DNA from: Perkinsus marinus ATCC 50983 | Taxonomy: Eukaryota; Perkinsozoa; Perkinsida; Perkinsidae | Reading direction: 5' to 3' | NCBI RefSeq assembly: GCF_000006405.1 | Contig: NW_003208364.1 | Coordinates: 53,173 to 117,172, forward strand | Length of the DNA: 64,000 nt | Shown: positions 36,637 through 48,924 of the stretch, piece by piece | Layout of the letters: each line of letters starts with the position of its first letter | How positions within the stretch are numbered: position 1 is the stretch's first letter | Notes under the pieces: generated by a model | The model's database searches: none | What the model was told of the DNA's origin: nothing | Seen by the model: the letters and a program-made list of their open reading frames with translations, nothing else | Position numbers and translations under genes: made by a program

Positions 36637-39399
36637 AAAAAGAAGCCTTTGCAAGTGACAGAATCTCGGTATTGCAAAATCTGCGGCTCTAACCGCTTGA
36701 GCTCCCTCTCGACCGGAAACTCCGACACCAACGTCGGCAGTGACGATCATTCCCACATCGTTGGCACCATCACCAATAGCAAGCATCGTACCACTCTTGT
36801 GGTACTTCTGGGCCCACGCCACCACATCCGCCTTCTGGGCCGGGGAAACCCGACAAGCAATAACTGTGCCACACTTGGTCAAACCAACCGAGAAGAACTG
36901 CTCACGGAGATCATCATCCTTGAGGATCGTCGTGAGACAATCGCCCAAAATAGTCAATGACACCGTTCGAGGGGGTGCTCCCCTATCAGAGATGTCCTGA
37001 AGCTTCTCCAGAATGTCCTTCTCGTCCATGTCGGGGTCCTGGATCACAAAGTTCTCCCCATCGTGCGCTATCAGATTGCTTGACCGTCCAATGTTGATGG
37101 CTGTCTCCACCTTGTCACCAGTGAGGATCCACATGTTCACACCAGCAGCACGGATATCAGAAATAGTCTCAGGAACATGATCCTGTAGTTTATCTTCAAT
37201 ACCAGTAGCACCAACAATAGTGATGCCCATCTCAGCGTCGGCGATCAGTTCCTCGAGAGCATCCGCATCTCCCGTTGCACGCGCCTTACCGTAGCGTTCG
37301 CGCCAACTATCAAGGGGGAAATCAGTCAAGTCACGAATGCCCAAAACCAGAGTCCGAAGACCCTGAGTAGCAAGGCCCAAAAGATAAGCAGTTAAACCAT
37401 TAGAATCAGTCTCAGGAGTAGCAACCTCCAACATAGTAGAATCAGCTCCCTTCACGAGAAGCATGACCTTGCCAGTAGTAGGACTGCGGACCATGACACT
37501 CATGCGCTTGCGTACATTGTCGAACTCGAGGACCTCCAGAACATCATAGGTAATAAAGTCAGTGTCAACAGTAGCACCACCGTCACGACCAATGAGGTTC
37601 TTAGCCCAATCGTCCGTAAACTTCATGACAACTTTATGGGCACTTGGTCTCCCCCAAAACTCGAAGCCGAGTTCGCGTGCTGCCGCCACCAGCGCCATCT
37701 CATCCGGAGACGATGCATCATAGAGATCCTCGCTATCATCACCAGGCTTGGGATCATCTATCGCCCCTCCGCAGCAGCTCGAGGAAGAGCCACCAGTAGT
37801 TTCAGTCAAGGACACAGTATCAAGCTTACCCGCCACCACAGAGCTCTGACGTGTGTCAGCCTCCGATTCAGACTCGTCCCGTTGCTGCCGAAGTACAGAA
37901 TGACAGAGCCCCAGAACGAGTAGAGACCGCCTCAGATTAGGCTCATCTTTACCAGCCGACACAGCCTTGATGCCCCTTGAGGGGAAGCTGTGGCTCACGT
38001 GTGTATCAGAAGGTCGCAAAGGATAGGGGTTCGGGCCAAACTGACGATTCAAGTCACCCATGATACCGATCGTGTTGATGAGCATGCAGTTCTCAGTAAG
38101 CGTGCCGGTCTTATCCGAAAACACATGGGTGACGCATCCCAGATCGTCAGCCGTTCCAGCGGAGTTGGTTGACGCCTTCACATCGCCATAAACCATCTGT
38201 CTATCTCGAGAAATGATATAACCCTGTACGATCTTAACGATCTCCAGAGTGGTCAGCAGAGATATGGGGACGAAGAGAGTGAATTGAAGTACGAGCCGAC
38301 CAAAGACTTCAATCACTTCACGAATCTTCGACCCAATAGTTTCTTCTGGGCGTTCCAAATACCAGTTATCCTGCCAGAGATTACTCCATAGAGCATAGGA
38401 GACCGCTGATATCACACAGAAGAACATTTGCAGTGCGAACAGCTGCAAAATATGTGTATTATACATCTTCATCAGCTTCGACATTTTATACCTTCCTGAG
38501 GCGGAGGCCGCAGAGTTCACCATCAACCTGGTGTTGTGACCGGTGTATACTACAACCCCCCAGGCATACTTCGTCGTCCTAATACTCGACCCACGAAGAA
38601 CCAGTTGGTCTGCCGAAAGTGCCAGAGGAGCCGCATTGTTGAGGACGATCGACCCAGTGAAAGAATAGAGCGACGCAGTCGGCTGTTCGTAGGTGATACG
38701 AACACAGAGATGATCGTCAACACGGTCCGATGACGCGGCATTCATCTTCCGAACATCCAACAACTGCGTTTCCTCAAGACAGACCTTAGCCTTGAGGTTA
38801 GTCTCACCATCGAGGTCCTTGGTTTCGACATACACAGTGCCAGTACCATCAGAGCTTGATAGCAAGACTATATCAGCAGGAGCTCCATCACCCTTCCGAA
38901 GCCTGATCACATCACCAACGACCAAACTTGACCACGGCACTTTCTCCAACTCTCCAGTAGCAGCATTCAACCTTACCGTCATTCTCGAATTCTCAACAGC
39001 ATCGGACCTATGCCTCCGATAGTCTTCAATAGCATCCTTCAAAGCCGTTACACCCAACACCAATGCTAGAGGTGTGAGCATAGTCGGCTTACCATTAGAA
39101 TCAGAGATTGCCGGGACTAGCTGCAACATTGCCATGCACAGGAAGTAGACGTTGGAGAAGACGTGGAACTGGTACCACAAGTTCTTCGGCAGAAACGTAA
39201 GAAAAGTATATTTGCTGGTCATAATAGAGTTGGACCAGCCTTGGACACATTTACTGCACAGTTTAGGTACATTAACCGCACATATAAGCTGGGCATCCCG
39301 CGGCACTTCATCCTTCTGATTGTGGCGTAAACACTTCGGAATTAACCGCTTTAGCCACGCCTGATACTTCGGCTCTTTACATGAGCCCATCTCAGGCAT
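36637..39399 (-). CDS. P4-type ATPase (aminophospholipid flippase), C-terminus lost in gap
   Basis: About 920 residues are read without an intron from ATG 39399 to the gap. Flippases move phospholipids from the outer to the cytosolic leaflet of plasma and Golgi membranes. Visible marks: SNSIMTSKYTFLTFLPKNLW and QFHVFSNVYFL before TM1-2, DAIEDYRRHRSD, KDLDGETNLKAKVCLEET, PISLLTTLEIVKIVQGYI in TM4, the phosphorylation site VFSDKTGTLTENCM, DASSPDEMALVAAARELG, WILTGDKVETAINIG and IGDGANDVGMI. The sequence stops after FAIPRFCHLQRLLF, just before TM5. Helices 5-10 are missing because of the gap; I see no sign of pseudogenisation. Lipid specificity cannot be stated. Confidence 0.95.
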
Positions 39400-39545
39400 C
39401 TATAGAACGATCGAATAAAACTGCAATGGAAAAAATTATTATACTCAACCACTCAACTCGACATAGGAACGCTTCAAATTGCCCGAATATTACGTAACTG
39501 TACAGAGAACTATACTTGAGGAAATTGACATTATTGTTGCCCTAG

Positions 39546-40937
39546 TCAAGTTCCCTTCAACTCCTCCGGACCATTAACCAAAGCACCTTCACCACCACAC
39601 TCCTCACTTTCCTCATCTTCATAGATAGTGTCAAAAATGAAGCTCCTAGTAGAACTAGCAGGATGCCGACTCCGACCCACTGTAGAGCTACATCTGTCTA
39701 CGAGGCCCAACAACTGATCTCGCGATCGTTCACACAATATGCACGTATCAGCCTTGTCGAAGTTAACACAGCGACACTCCGAACACTCCCATTGCACCGA
39801 TAAGCCATCGAGGAAATGGGCGGCACTAGCTTGCTTCGGCGACCCTGGTTCTGATCGATTATCCCGGAGGCGAAGACCAATCAAATGCTGTTGGCCAGCT
39901 TGTAGCCACAACGAGTACTTGGAAGTCATATACACGTCCGCATCGAAATTCCGACACCCCTCCTCAGCTGCCGTACGGAAAGTCGCATGGAACAGTGTTG
40001 TCGATCTCGACGCCATCGACTTAGCCGCATAGGCCTCGAACCGTGCACGCTCAGTCTCGTCCTCCACAAAGTCCAGCAGGGATTTACCGCACATGGGTGT
40101 GAGGAAAACGTAGTCCAATCTAGGGTCAGAATCACCAACAACACGCAAGTCGTTGTCAACCCAAATAGTAGCATCAAAGCTCGCCCGTAGCAAATCGTGC
40201 ATGTGGGACTTGTAACTGTCGGCCTCGCGTTCCGCCACAATCCTTGCGATAGTCTCCAGATGGACCGGAGTGAGCACTGCTAATACGATAGCACAGCTAC
40301 ACCAATACGCCGATATGTATTCCTGATGGATGGTGTCGAGAACAGGCAACTGAGTAATTGATATGATCGAGATTATGGCATTCTTGAGGATACATAGTAC
40401 GATGGTGACCCAATAAGAGTAGCTAGTGAATCCTGTGACGAGGAAGAGGAAAATATTACTACAAAAGCCGTATGGGCTACTCAAAATCGACACAGTATGG
40501 TATAGATATATAAGCTGGATAACATGTAGGCCAATGCCAAAGATTACAAGTTCTTGTGCAGTTAAAGCAGAGTCACCCGGTCTCTTAGGCTTGGTGCCTA
40601 TGTATGGTGCAAGCCACCCATCGACAATAGGGCGAACGAATATAAGGACGAACACACTCTTATCGCAGTTGGCGAACCAGTATAGGACGAATAAGAAGGG
40701 GGGTAGGAGCCAACTCAGGGCTCTATACAATATAACAGCCCTGCGCTCACAGGTAGACCGTAATTCTGATGCAATGTGTTGCACAGCTTCAGGGACCAAA
40801 GGGATATCCCTCTCGATAAAGGGCATCACCCTTTGAAGCGTATCTATGCGCCATAACGATGCTCTGTCCAGAGTCGTGGAGAGATTCATTCCTACGTAAA
40901 CTATTCGAAGAAATACTCGAATGCTTAGTGGCATCAT
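39546..40937 (-). CDS. Multipass membrane protein with PAS-like region and RanBP2-type zinc finger
   Basis: A single-exon ORF of about 463 residues; the ATG at 40937 is preferred. The first half has several hydrophobic segments (VILYRALSWLLPPFLFVLYW; YSYWVTIVLCILKNAIISII). After these, residues about 255-340 resemble a PAS fold (LLRASFDATIWVDNDLRVVG, GKSLLDFVEDETERARFEAY). A RanBP2-type zinc finger follows near residue 395 (WECSECRCVNFDKADTCILC, spacing C-x2-C-x10-C-x2-C). The tail is acidic. This looks like a membrane sensor with a cytosolic sensory module and a ubiquitin- or RNA-binding finger, but that role is inference. I do not know this combination from a named family. Confidence 0.75.
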   Translation of the reverse strand: MMPLSIRVFLRIVYVGMNLSTTLDRASLWRIDTLQRVMPFIERDIPLVPEAVQHIASELRSTCERRAVILYRALSWLLPPFLFVLYWFANCDKSVFVLIFVRPIVDGWLAPYIGTKPKRPGDSALTAQELVIFGIGLHVIQLIYLYHTVSILSSPYGFCSNIFLFLVTGFTSYSYWVTIVLCILKNAIISIISITQLPVLDTIHQEYISAYWCSCAIVLAVLTPVHLETIARIVAEREADSYKSHMHDLLRASFDATIWVDNDLRVVGDSDPRLDYVFLTPMCGKSLLDFVEDETERARFEAYAAKSMASRSTTLFHATFRTAAEEGCRNFDADVYMTSKYSLWLQAGQQHLIGLRLRDNRSEPGSPKQASAAHFLDGLSVQWECSECRCVNFDKADTCILCERSRDQLLGLVDRCSSTVGRSRHPASSTRSFIFDTIYEDEESEECGGEGALVNGPEELKGT

Positions 40938-41199
40938 CAATCCTCGATCGGATTCTCGAACTAGACTCTAGTCTTTCTGCAAAATTCGCCTTGTAGTTCA
41001 ATTCGCACAAGTACGGAAAGATTTTTTTCGAGAACAGTTCGTCTAATATTAGTAAAGACTCCGTGACAGTCGCAATGGATCAAGCCACGAAGAGCTTTTC
41101 AAAGTGACACAAAAAACTTGCTTCGCTCCGCCTTTTTCCATCGCGTGCGCCTCGTTCTTTCAAGCCTTTCCCATCAGCACTCTCGAAGACTCCTCCTTC

Positions 41200-43786
41200 A
41201 TGTCAATGGAAACCGAAGGCGGTTCTGAACCACCGCAGGTAGAGGAGCAGCCGCAAGGAGAGCTCTCTTATGCGGTCTTAGACTACTCTATAAACTGGAG
41301 TGACTTCTGCGAGAAGCATGGTATAGGTAATACGGGGTTCGCAGGCCCGTCTAAATATTCTAATGTGATGCCCCCTTGCCATTCGCATGACTAGGGATTT
41401 CGGAAGGTGTGGTATCGGCTTTTGTTGGGCAGATCGTCGCATATCGAAGGCTTTGAATAAGCTACAGTTCGAGAGGCCGGCGCTCGTGCAGTCGAGAGCC
41501 ATCCCTCCCGTGCTGGAGAGTAAAGACGTCTTAGTCAAGGCTAGAACAGGGTAGTACTTCTGGGTCCTCGTCGGCATCTCTATTTCGGTTGTGATTGGGC
41601 GCCAATCGTGATCTAGGTGCGGTAAAACTATAGCCTACGTGGTACCTTTACTACAGCAGCTTCTCGCTACAGCGCCCAAGAGTGGGTCCAGGCACCCACT
41701 GACGGCCTTCGTATTGGTACCTACTAAGGAACTCTGCGTGCAGGTAGAGCTCTCATCGCAATAGTGCCGACTTTAAGGAGTGTCCTTGCAGGTGAATCAA
41801 GTGGTGAACTCGCTCTTGCACTACGCCTTCGACGTTATCTCATGTGATATGCACACTACGACGCATCCTTACCGGAAGGCCCTGCCCAGCATTTTGGTGT
41901 GCACTCCTGCTGCTTGCCTCTCTGTGTTGAAGTCTCGGAAGGAACTTGGTCCAACGATCAAACATCTTGTGATCGACGAAGCTGACCTTATGCTGTCCTA
42001 TGGGTACGAAGAAGACATCAAAGGCGTGTTGGGATACCTCGATCGTTACCAATGTATGTTACTAAGTGCCACCCTAAACGATGATGTGGAGACCCTAAAG
42101 GGCCTTTGCTTGCACAAGCCGGTTATAGTCAAGTTAGAGGAGGCTGAGAGCGGCGCTGCTGCTGGCGAGGGCCATTTGAAGCAGTTCTACCTTCCCCTTA
42201 GACCCGACGAGAAGTACCTTGTTGTTTATGGGCTGTTAAAATTGAAGCTTCTGGTGGGCAAGACGCTCATATTCGCCAAGGATATCGACAGTGCTTATCG
42301 CTACAAGCTGCTGTTGGATAAGTTCTCAATGGGAAGTGTTGCCGTGCTGAACTACGAGTTGCCCTTCTTGAGTCGAAACCAAATCATCGAGTCCTTCAAC
42401 ATGAACGCGATTGACGTTCTCATTGCAACAAACCAGGCCGTTTCGGGATCGGGCGCCGAGGAGCAAGCTATACACAGGTGAGGGTTGTGAGGGAACTGAC
42501 AGTTGGGGGAAGGAACTGTGCTGCTTTGCAGAGGGCTTGACTTCGTTGACGTGAAGGCTGTTCTCAATGCTGATATGCCCGACACCGCTCGAGAGTATGT
42601 TCATCGCGTTGGTAGAACGGCTAGAGGTGAGCTACCGTAAATAGTATATGTTTCTGTGTCGAGTTAGCGTGCTGTATCAGGTGGTGCTAATGGTACTGCT
42701 CTCACTCTGGTTGATGATGTGGAGCAATGGCAGGAAGTACTATAGCGTTTTCATTTGTGGGGAAATGAGAAATATAGTTGAATATAGTAGACGTTCGTTA
42801 TGAGCTCTTATTCTCCATTGTTTCTCCTGATTGCTGTATATGTTGATCTAGGTCCTAGCCGAGATCGAGGAAGCTGGAGTTGAGATTGAGGCACTACCGT
42901 TGGACATTTCGGAACTGAACAGCTTGAAGTACCGCGTCGAGGACGTGTCGCATTCGATCACGAAGAAGGTCGTGACGCCAGCATAGGATGGGGTTGTTAC
43001 TGGGTGGTTTCAGGCGGTTGCTAGCCTGCGGCAATCAGAGCTGATGAGAGAGGTACTGCACTCGGATAAGATGAAGCAACAGCTGCAGGAGAATACTGAG
43101 GATGCCAAGGCGCTTCGGAAGAGTTTGAGACAAAACAATGCGAAGGTATGAGGAGGTCTGGGAAGGCGTCACTATCGGTATCATTTTAGTGGAATCGATT
43201 TCTTAATGCAGAGTTATGAATGTGTTCATTTGGTGATTGTGTCTGCGTGCAGGTTGCTGGGTCGACTATCAAGAAGAGTTTGAAGGATCTCCCTGAGTAC
43301 CTTGTACCGCAGAGTTTTCTCAACTCTTTAGATGAGGATGGTGATGCGTCCAATCCAGTCAAGTTGGCGGCTCTGGGCAAGGGGAATAGCACAGATGGGA
43401 AGAAGGGGAAAGGTGAGGTCTGAGGGGGAACTGGAGGTGAGATCTTTTCAATAGGTATGAAGCGAAAGTTATCATCCGATCCGTTGAAGACCTTTGAGTC
43501 GACCAGGAAGCGTCTGTTAACTGGAAGCATGCGAGATCGGATGCTACGGAAGGAGCCTTCTAATGGTGGGTTCGCTTCTAGTTCGACCCGTTGTGGTATA
43601 CGTGCGTTATGTATCTCAGTTGGTGTGAACGTTGAATCGTTGGCGCCTATTTCTGGTCGGAAGCTGTGGAAGATCCGTCATCGCAAGCATGTTGGTGGTC
43701 ACAGTGATCGTGCTGGTCAACCTAAGGTCAATTCCTTGGCTATGAAGAAGCGTCGGAAGAAGTTCCAACTAGGAGGGAGGAGTTGA
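41200..43786 (+). CDS. DEAD-box RNA helicase, DDX56/Dbp9-like
   Basis: Probably a nucleolar helicase for large-subunit ribosome assembly. It starts at ATG 41200 ([13 protein letters not shown]). Clear introns are 41551-41616 (66 nt), 41744-41791 (48 nt) and 42478-42531 (54 nt). Joining them gives motif [85 protein letters not shown] and HRVGRTARG. The Dbp9 group is supported by the spacing, by [20 protein letters not shown], and by the basic C-terminus with [13 protein letters not shown]. Motif I has Cys where Ser or Ala is common. Intron borders between 42620 and 43440 are approximate. Confidence 0.88.
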
Positions 43787-44200
43787 ATAAGACCAATATA
43801 CGCTTATATGCTTCGCTACTCAAACCACGTCAGTTACTTGTTTCATCGTTACCTCTTCGGTTGATGAGGGCGGGTCTAGTTAGTTAATTCGGGCGTGCGC
43901 TTTTTTTGTGAGCGGAGCGATGTTTTGTGGCGTGCAGGTTGCGTTAGCTATATCAGGGACCAGTCGATCTTTTTAAGCTGATTCCAACGGGAAGGGATAT
44001 CTGATAGATACGTTGAGAGGATGGAGAATTTTTGCGAAGGTGATTAAGTTATGTAGTTCAATTCACTCGAGCTCAGTCGTTGTGTCGTATGTCCCTTCCT
44101 GTAGCACTATGTGGTGTGAAAACTGTGTGCTATCATGGCTGGAAATCGCCAGAATTGCATCGTTGCCAACGATCATTAACAGTAGTGTGATTATTAAATA
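43787..44200. other. Intergenic between helicase and CCCH gene
   Basis: About 410 bp with no supported gene. It should contain the helicase 3' UTR and the 5' UTR of the CCCH zinc-finger gene. Confidence 0.5.
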
Positions 44201-45355
44201 ATGTCGTCATCGTCTGTTCTGGGAGAGTCGCCCTGTAAGCTGGGCTCTGATCTTAACTCGCCTTCTGCTACACTGATGAGGAGATCAGCTACGGAGCCGT
44301 CAAGCAGACCATCTCGGGCACATGGCAGCAATAAGGGAAGGGGTCGTGTAGGGGGAAGCGACAATAAAAAGTTGCGTCCCGTCGACCTAAGCAAACACCT
44401 GTTGAAGACTAAGGTAATATCTATGGAAGAACTTGGGAATATGAAAATTGAGCTCTTCTGTGTAGGTATGTAGTCTCTATCTGGAAGGACGTTGTCATTA
44501 TGGTTCCAAGTGTTTCTTTGCTCACTCGACCTCGGAGTTGCAACAACAACCGAATCTTAAGAAGACTAGTTTGTGCAGACTGTATAGGCAAGGTAGTTGT
44601 CAAATCAGCGGCAGTGTCGGAGCTACTGAGGTATCTGATTTCAGGTAAGTGCAATAAAGGAGCTGCATGCACCTACGCTCATTCGGCTGCTGAACTGAGG
44701 GCTACCGAGAAAACTGTCATGTGCATATGGTGGTTGAGTGGTCACTGTAGTCATGGATCTAAATGCCGGTAAGCACTATGGCTTTCTATAGCGGTGTCTC
44801 AACGGCGTTGTTGTTCTCAGCTTTGCTCATGGAGAGGCTGAGTTGAGATCGCCGCCCAAGTCGGACTCAACCGTCTCGTCCATTGCAGAGAGTAGTCCAC
44901 GTTCCGAGGTATCGCAGTTTGACAACCGCATGACGGAAAGTCACAGCTCTAACACCTTGGCGTCATCTCCGTATGGCTTTGAGCACGCCGCCACTTTCAA
45001 CTGGAGTAAAGCTTCCGACCCTGTTGAAGAGGAACTGTGCGAGACGGACGAGTTTGGGACCTCGCCGGCTAACTTGTTGCCCTCTGCCTTGACTCACGAT
45101 ATCATTGATTCGGATCCTGAGGAAGAGCAGGCTGAACTTGAGAGGAACTTTCCAAGGTCACCCTTTGAGATGGTTCGAGGTGCACCGACGGTTGCCGCAC
45201 TTCCCTCACCGGCCCCGCCTGGAGAGCTCCCTCAGTGTATTGGTTGCCAGAATACCGTCTCGAATGTTGGTGATGTGTTATGCCAGAGATGTTTGGCTGG
45301 TTGCTGTGCTGCTATCACGAGTGGTGATAGTAACAGCTTTTTGATCTCTATGTAG
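44201..45355 (+). CDS. CCCH zinc-finger protein with three tandem fingers
   Basis: A putative RNA-binding regulator. Exons 44201-44413, 44466-44592, 44645-44768 and 44821-45355 join through three GT-AG introns of exactly 52 nt each. After splicing the fingers read KVCSLYLEGRCHYGSKCFFA(H), LCRLYRQGKCNKGAACTYAH and VMCIWWLSGHCSHGSKCRFA(H), each of C-x7/8-C-x5-C-x3-H type. Each is followed by S/G-x-AELR-like helices. The N-terminus is Ser-rich and basic. The C-terminus is acidic (IIDSDPEEEQAELE) and ends in a Cys-pair segment (QCIGCQNTVSNVGDVLCQRC) that may bind another zinc. Tandem CCCH fingers usually bind AU-rich or poly(A)-related RNA; the target is unknown here. Confidence 0.9.
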
Positions 45356-47150
45356 ATATTTGTCCCTAGGGAGTCTCGCAGATTCACGTCCGAGTTGGCG
45401 TGTTCACATTCGAGACTCCAACATGGTTTCGATAGTCGTGATTCTCATAAGTTTGTCGATGCTTTGTCCCTACAAGAGCGAACACAGCAATTGCTTTCAT
45501 TGCTGACTACTGCTGTTGTTTGCTGCACACATGGCTGCTACGGCGACCGGTTACTTACGGGTTTTGACTATGATGCTTAGGTGTCGTCCTGGTCGTCAGG
45601 CTATAGTGTGCAACTTCATCTCATCTGGTTATCCCTTTCTACTATGGTGTAGTAGTCTACTATTCTTCTTCCCAGGTTTACTAACGATTAGTTTTCCATT
45701 GGTGTATACTTGCTGTATATCATTCGACTTACCCTCAAACGCGGCAGTCTACTGAGTATCCCTTATCGGCTGTGCGTTTCAACCTCGGATCACGTCACAT
45801 GAGCTCTCCTGTGCTCTCAGTTTTGTCTGTAGACTGTAGGAAGTTTTTGTTGACATTTGGGTAGTTGAAATAGTAGTAGTCTATGGTAGAAAGTTTGTGT
45901 CTGGACTTATGCTTTTTTGTACAAAAGTAGAAGTATTATGGTATGGCCGTGTAGCTTGGTGGCCTTGTAGCTCTTTGGTCTCCGCATATCTCATCTCAGC
46001 TGCGTCGTTTTGGCACCCATTGTATACCTAGACTTCTTCCCTGATACTTCATGGATTTGTGAGCGCAGCTGTGTGGGAAGCAGGCCAGCATGAGAGCTGG
46101 GTTTGGGGCCTTTTCCGTAGGGCGAAACATTGATCATCTTGTCATCCGTATATTGTTACCACTCGTTTGTCTATTCTTCTGTGAACCTACTATTTTCTTT
46201 GTAACAGTGCATTGATATTGTTGTTATGCTATCCCTTGTGGAGGATGGTGATGGTGTATGCAACGATAAGCGATGCCTTGGCTTGTCACCCCTTATGTTT
46301 CCCCTACAATTGTTGTATCTAAATGCTACATCTCACAATGTTGGCATCGTAATAGAGATCAACCAGCTGTGTAGTATTCAGCATGGTCCGTTATCCCCAC
46401 CTTGGTGACCAGGCGGTTGTGATGTTTTTCGGGAAGCCGTCCTTCATCACTTATTAGGATTATTGTCTCTCCTCTTACCACCTCTCGTTATGCTGTGTCG
46501 ATGGAAACGTGGTCATATGAGCAGACCTACTCGGCCGTGTGAAGTGGTGCTATGTCAACCTCCTATATGCGTACCTCCACTGCTGGGTATAGTCGGACTT
46601 GCTTGGAAACTGCACTGTTGTTGTTGTATCTCATTTTGGGACTGCTGGTTCGAAGTCCTCTAAAAACTAATCATCTTACTATGTGGCGAGCTGCTGTCTC
46701 GCCACTCCTATACTATGCGATCCCTAGACTTATTGTATGCTATCAGTGGTCTAAAACAACATGCGCCACAAATGGCCAGGCCTATCGCCCCACTGGTAGA
46801 AGTAGTTAATCAAGCCCCTTATCCTCTTAGTTCGAATCGAGGAGGCATCAGCAGAAGTTGTCTTTGTGATGGTACAGATGACTTTCTGTGGTAAATGGCC
46901 AAGGGCGTATGCCCTCATACAGACCACAGGCCTGTACTTCATGGGCTGTTGGTTCACGATGCTCTCCTACTGCTTCGGTACTATCGTTTTGTCCCGTAGT
47001 CTCGCCGTGTGCTGTGTTCAGTGTATCCAATATGCGGTGTCGAGTAGTTTTTTATATTCCGTATGGCCAGCAGAAGATCATGCTCCACCTCGGGCAGTAG
47101 CACTACGGAGGTATATTCGTTTTGATAACTAACATCAGTTTACCATTTCA
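45356..47150. other. Intergenic or unresolved 5' exons of the zinc-finger array gene
   Basis: About 1.8 kb of T-rich sequence. Most frames are hydrophobic shadows. A Ser/Pro/Cys-rich frame near 46886-47040 (RMPSYRPQACTSWAVGSRCS) could be an upstream exon of the following gene, but no clean splice chain was found. No RNA gene was recognised. Confidence 0.4.
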
Positions 47151-48330
47151 GAGTTCCCCACGTGAGGGTGTAGTGCGGCCTCCCAAGGGATCGAAGAGAA
47201 AACGCAACGGGAAGCTGTGCCAGCATCCAGGTGAGAAAGTCAGGCATGGTTATAATGAGTAGCATACTTTGCTGTCGGATGAATGCTCAAGTTTTCGAAG
47301 TCTGTAACAGAAGTGAACCATACAAAAAGTGACTGATCAAAGACTTTGTCATATACTCGGCGAAGCCGAAATGCTGTATAGTGTGGAAGGGGGTCGTGAT
47401 TTCACGACTACTCCAGTCTTGCATTTGACCTCTGCCCTGTTTTCGGTTTCTTGTGTGATGCTACTCACAGCAACGTACCGATTAGAGTTCGCTACAGGTG
47501 GTTGTACTCGTTTTGCCCAAGGAGCAACGAATCTCTGTATCGGCCACGGTGGGGGCAGGCGGTGCCAGTTCCCAGGTTGCCCTAGGTCAGCAGTAGGCCG
47601 CAGTAACAAGTGTGTTACTCATGGTGGAGGACGTCGCTGCGAATTCACTGGTTGTTCGAAGAGTGCCAGAGGTGCGAACGGCTATTCGAGTATCATCACA
47701 ACTGCTGTTTACATGTTGCCAGGAAGCACCGGTTTCTGCTTTGCTCATGGAGGAGGAGCGAGATGCCGCATTTGCGGCTGTGGACGGGTTGCTCATCGCA
47801 GTACCGGTTTATGTGTCAATCACGGAGCGGGTAGAGAATGCGACTATCCGCTGTGCAAGGTGAACAACTCACGTGTTTCAATCGAGCGAAGGAGATATCT
47901 TTTTCAGAAGCTTGCTCCCTGGCCAAGTATGTATTGTCAATCTCATCAGACTATAGTTGAACCCTCCACGAGGGACGTCGCGGAATCTATTTCGACTGAA
48001 GCCACCGAGTGCTGCTTCTATCCATCTTTAGCATTGGAGGATTTCAATGCCATGGACTGTGATAACTTAATTGATTATTTTCCCGCCGGCCCCGACGTCG
48101 ATGATGACGAGGAAGATTCTCCCATGGAGAGTATCGACGAGGTTAATGGTGACGGACCACTTTTAGACTTTTTAGCGTGCTGTAGTGGGAGAGGAAATAT
48201 TACCGACCTCGAGAATTCGGTTCTATCATCAACAGTTGAAGAAAGGGTGGTATCGTGTGCTCTCAGCGCACGCTCCTTAGGAACTCTTGGAGACATACTC
48301 GCACGTTTCGATGAATTTTTGGAACACTGA
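47151..48330 (+). CDS. WRKY19-type zinc-finger array protein
   Basis: Supported exons are about 47151-47230, 47498-47671, 47723-47859 and 47908-48330, joined by introns of 267, 51 and 48 nt. Spliced, the protein has a basic lead (RPPKGSKRKRNGKLCQHPGG) and then a tandem array of Cys/His units: CTRFAQGATNLCIGHGGGRR, CQFPGCPRSAVGRSNKCVTH, CEFTGCSKSARGSTGFCFAH, CRICGCGRVAHRSTGLCVNH and CDYPLC. This C-x4-C-x-H-GGGRRC repeat is the WRKY19-like zinc finger, frequent in plants and oomycetes and expected in nuclear regulators. Removing the 51-nt intron, which has no stop and keeps frame, restores the third unit exactly. The C-terminal half is acidic. A more 5' start is likely. Confidence 0.82.
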
Positions 48331-48924
48331 CTCGCACGGCATGTTGGTGATGAGGGCTTTGTGAGAACTGATCTACTATGTGTCCTTCTTTTTTTCCTGC
48401 CTCTATGGTGCTACAATTTAACTCTAGCTGAAGGCGCGGTTGGTCCAATTGCGGATTGCTGCTTTCTCTCGTCAACTATCTGTGACAGAAACCATGAGCT
48501 AGGAAGATTGTGACCGACTGCTTACGAATGTCTCTCCAGTGGTCACAAGACTCGCTTTTCCGTGACACGCGCGAGGTTGCTTTCGTGTTCAAACTGGTCG
48601 GCTGGATGTAGTTGGCATCTACTTCTCATCAGCAGTATTGTGCTGTTGTTTGGTTTTCGTTGCCTCCTATTATTCCCTCTGGTACGGATATATTGGGAAA
48701 TCTTTGGCACCTCAGACCGCGGCTTTTCCAGTATACCACATACACCAACTGTCTCATAGGGAGTCTGTTTCACGTTGAGCGTGATGGGATTGCGTTGCTC
48801 GAGTAGTTTCCGGAATCCAGACTTAACACAACGCGAGTCGTCATGTTCATAGTATTTTGTGAGGGGGTCATCAGCTAAAGAAAACCCGCTTTGTTTTTTT
48901 TCATTGATTTTGTTCAACACTCAT
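48331..48924. other. Intergenic before NIT2
   Basis: About 590 bp; both strands have only short frames without motifs. It likely holds a 3' UTR and the promoter of the omega-amidase gene. Confidence 0.5.
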
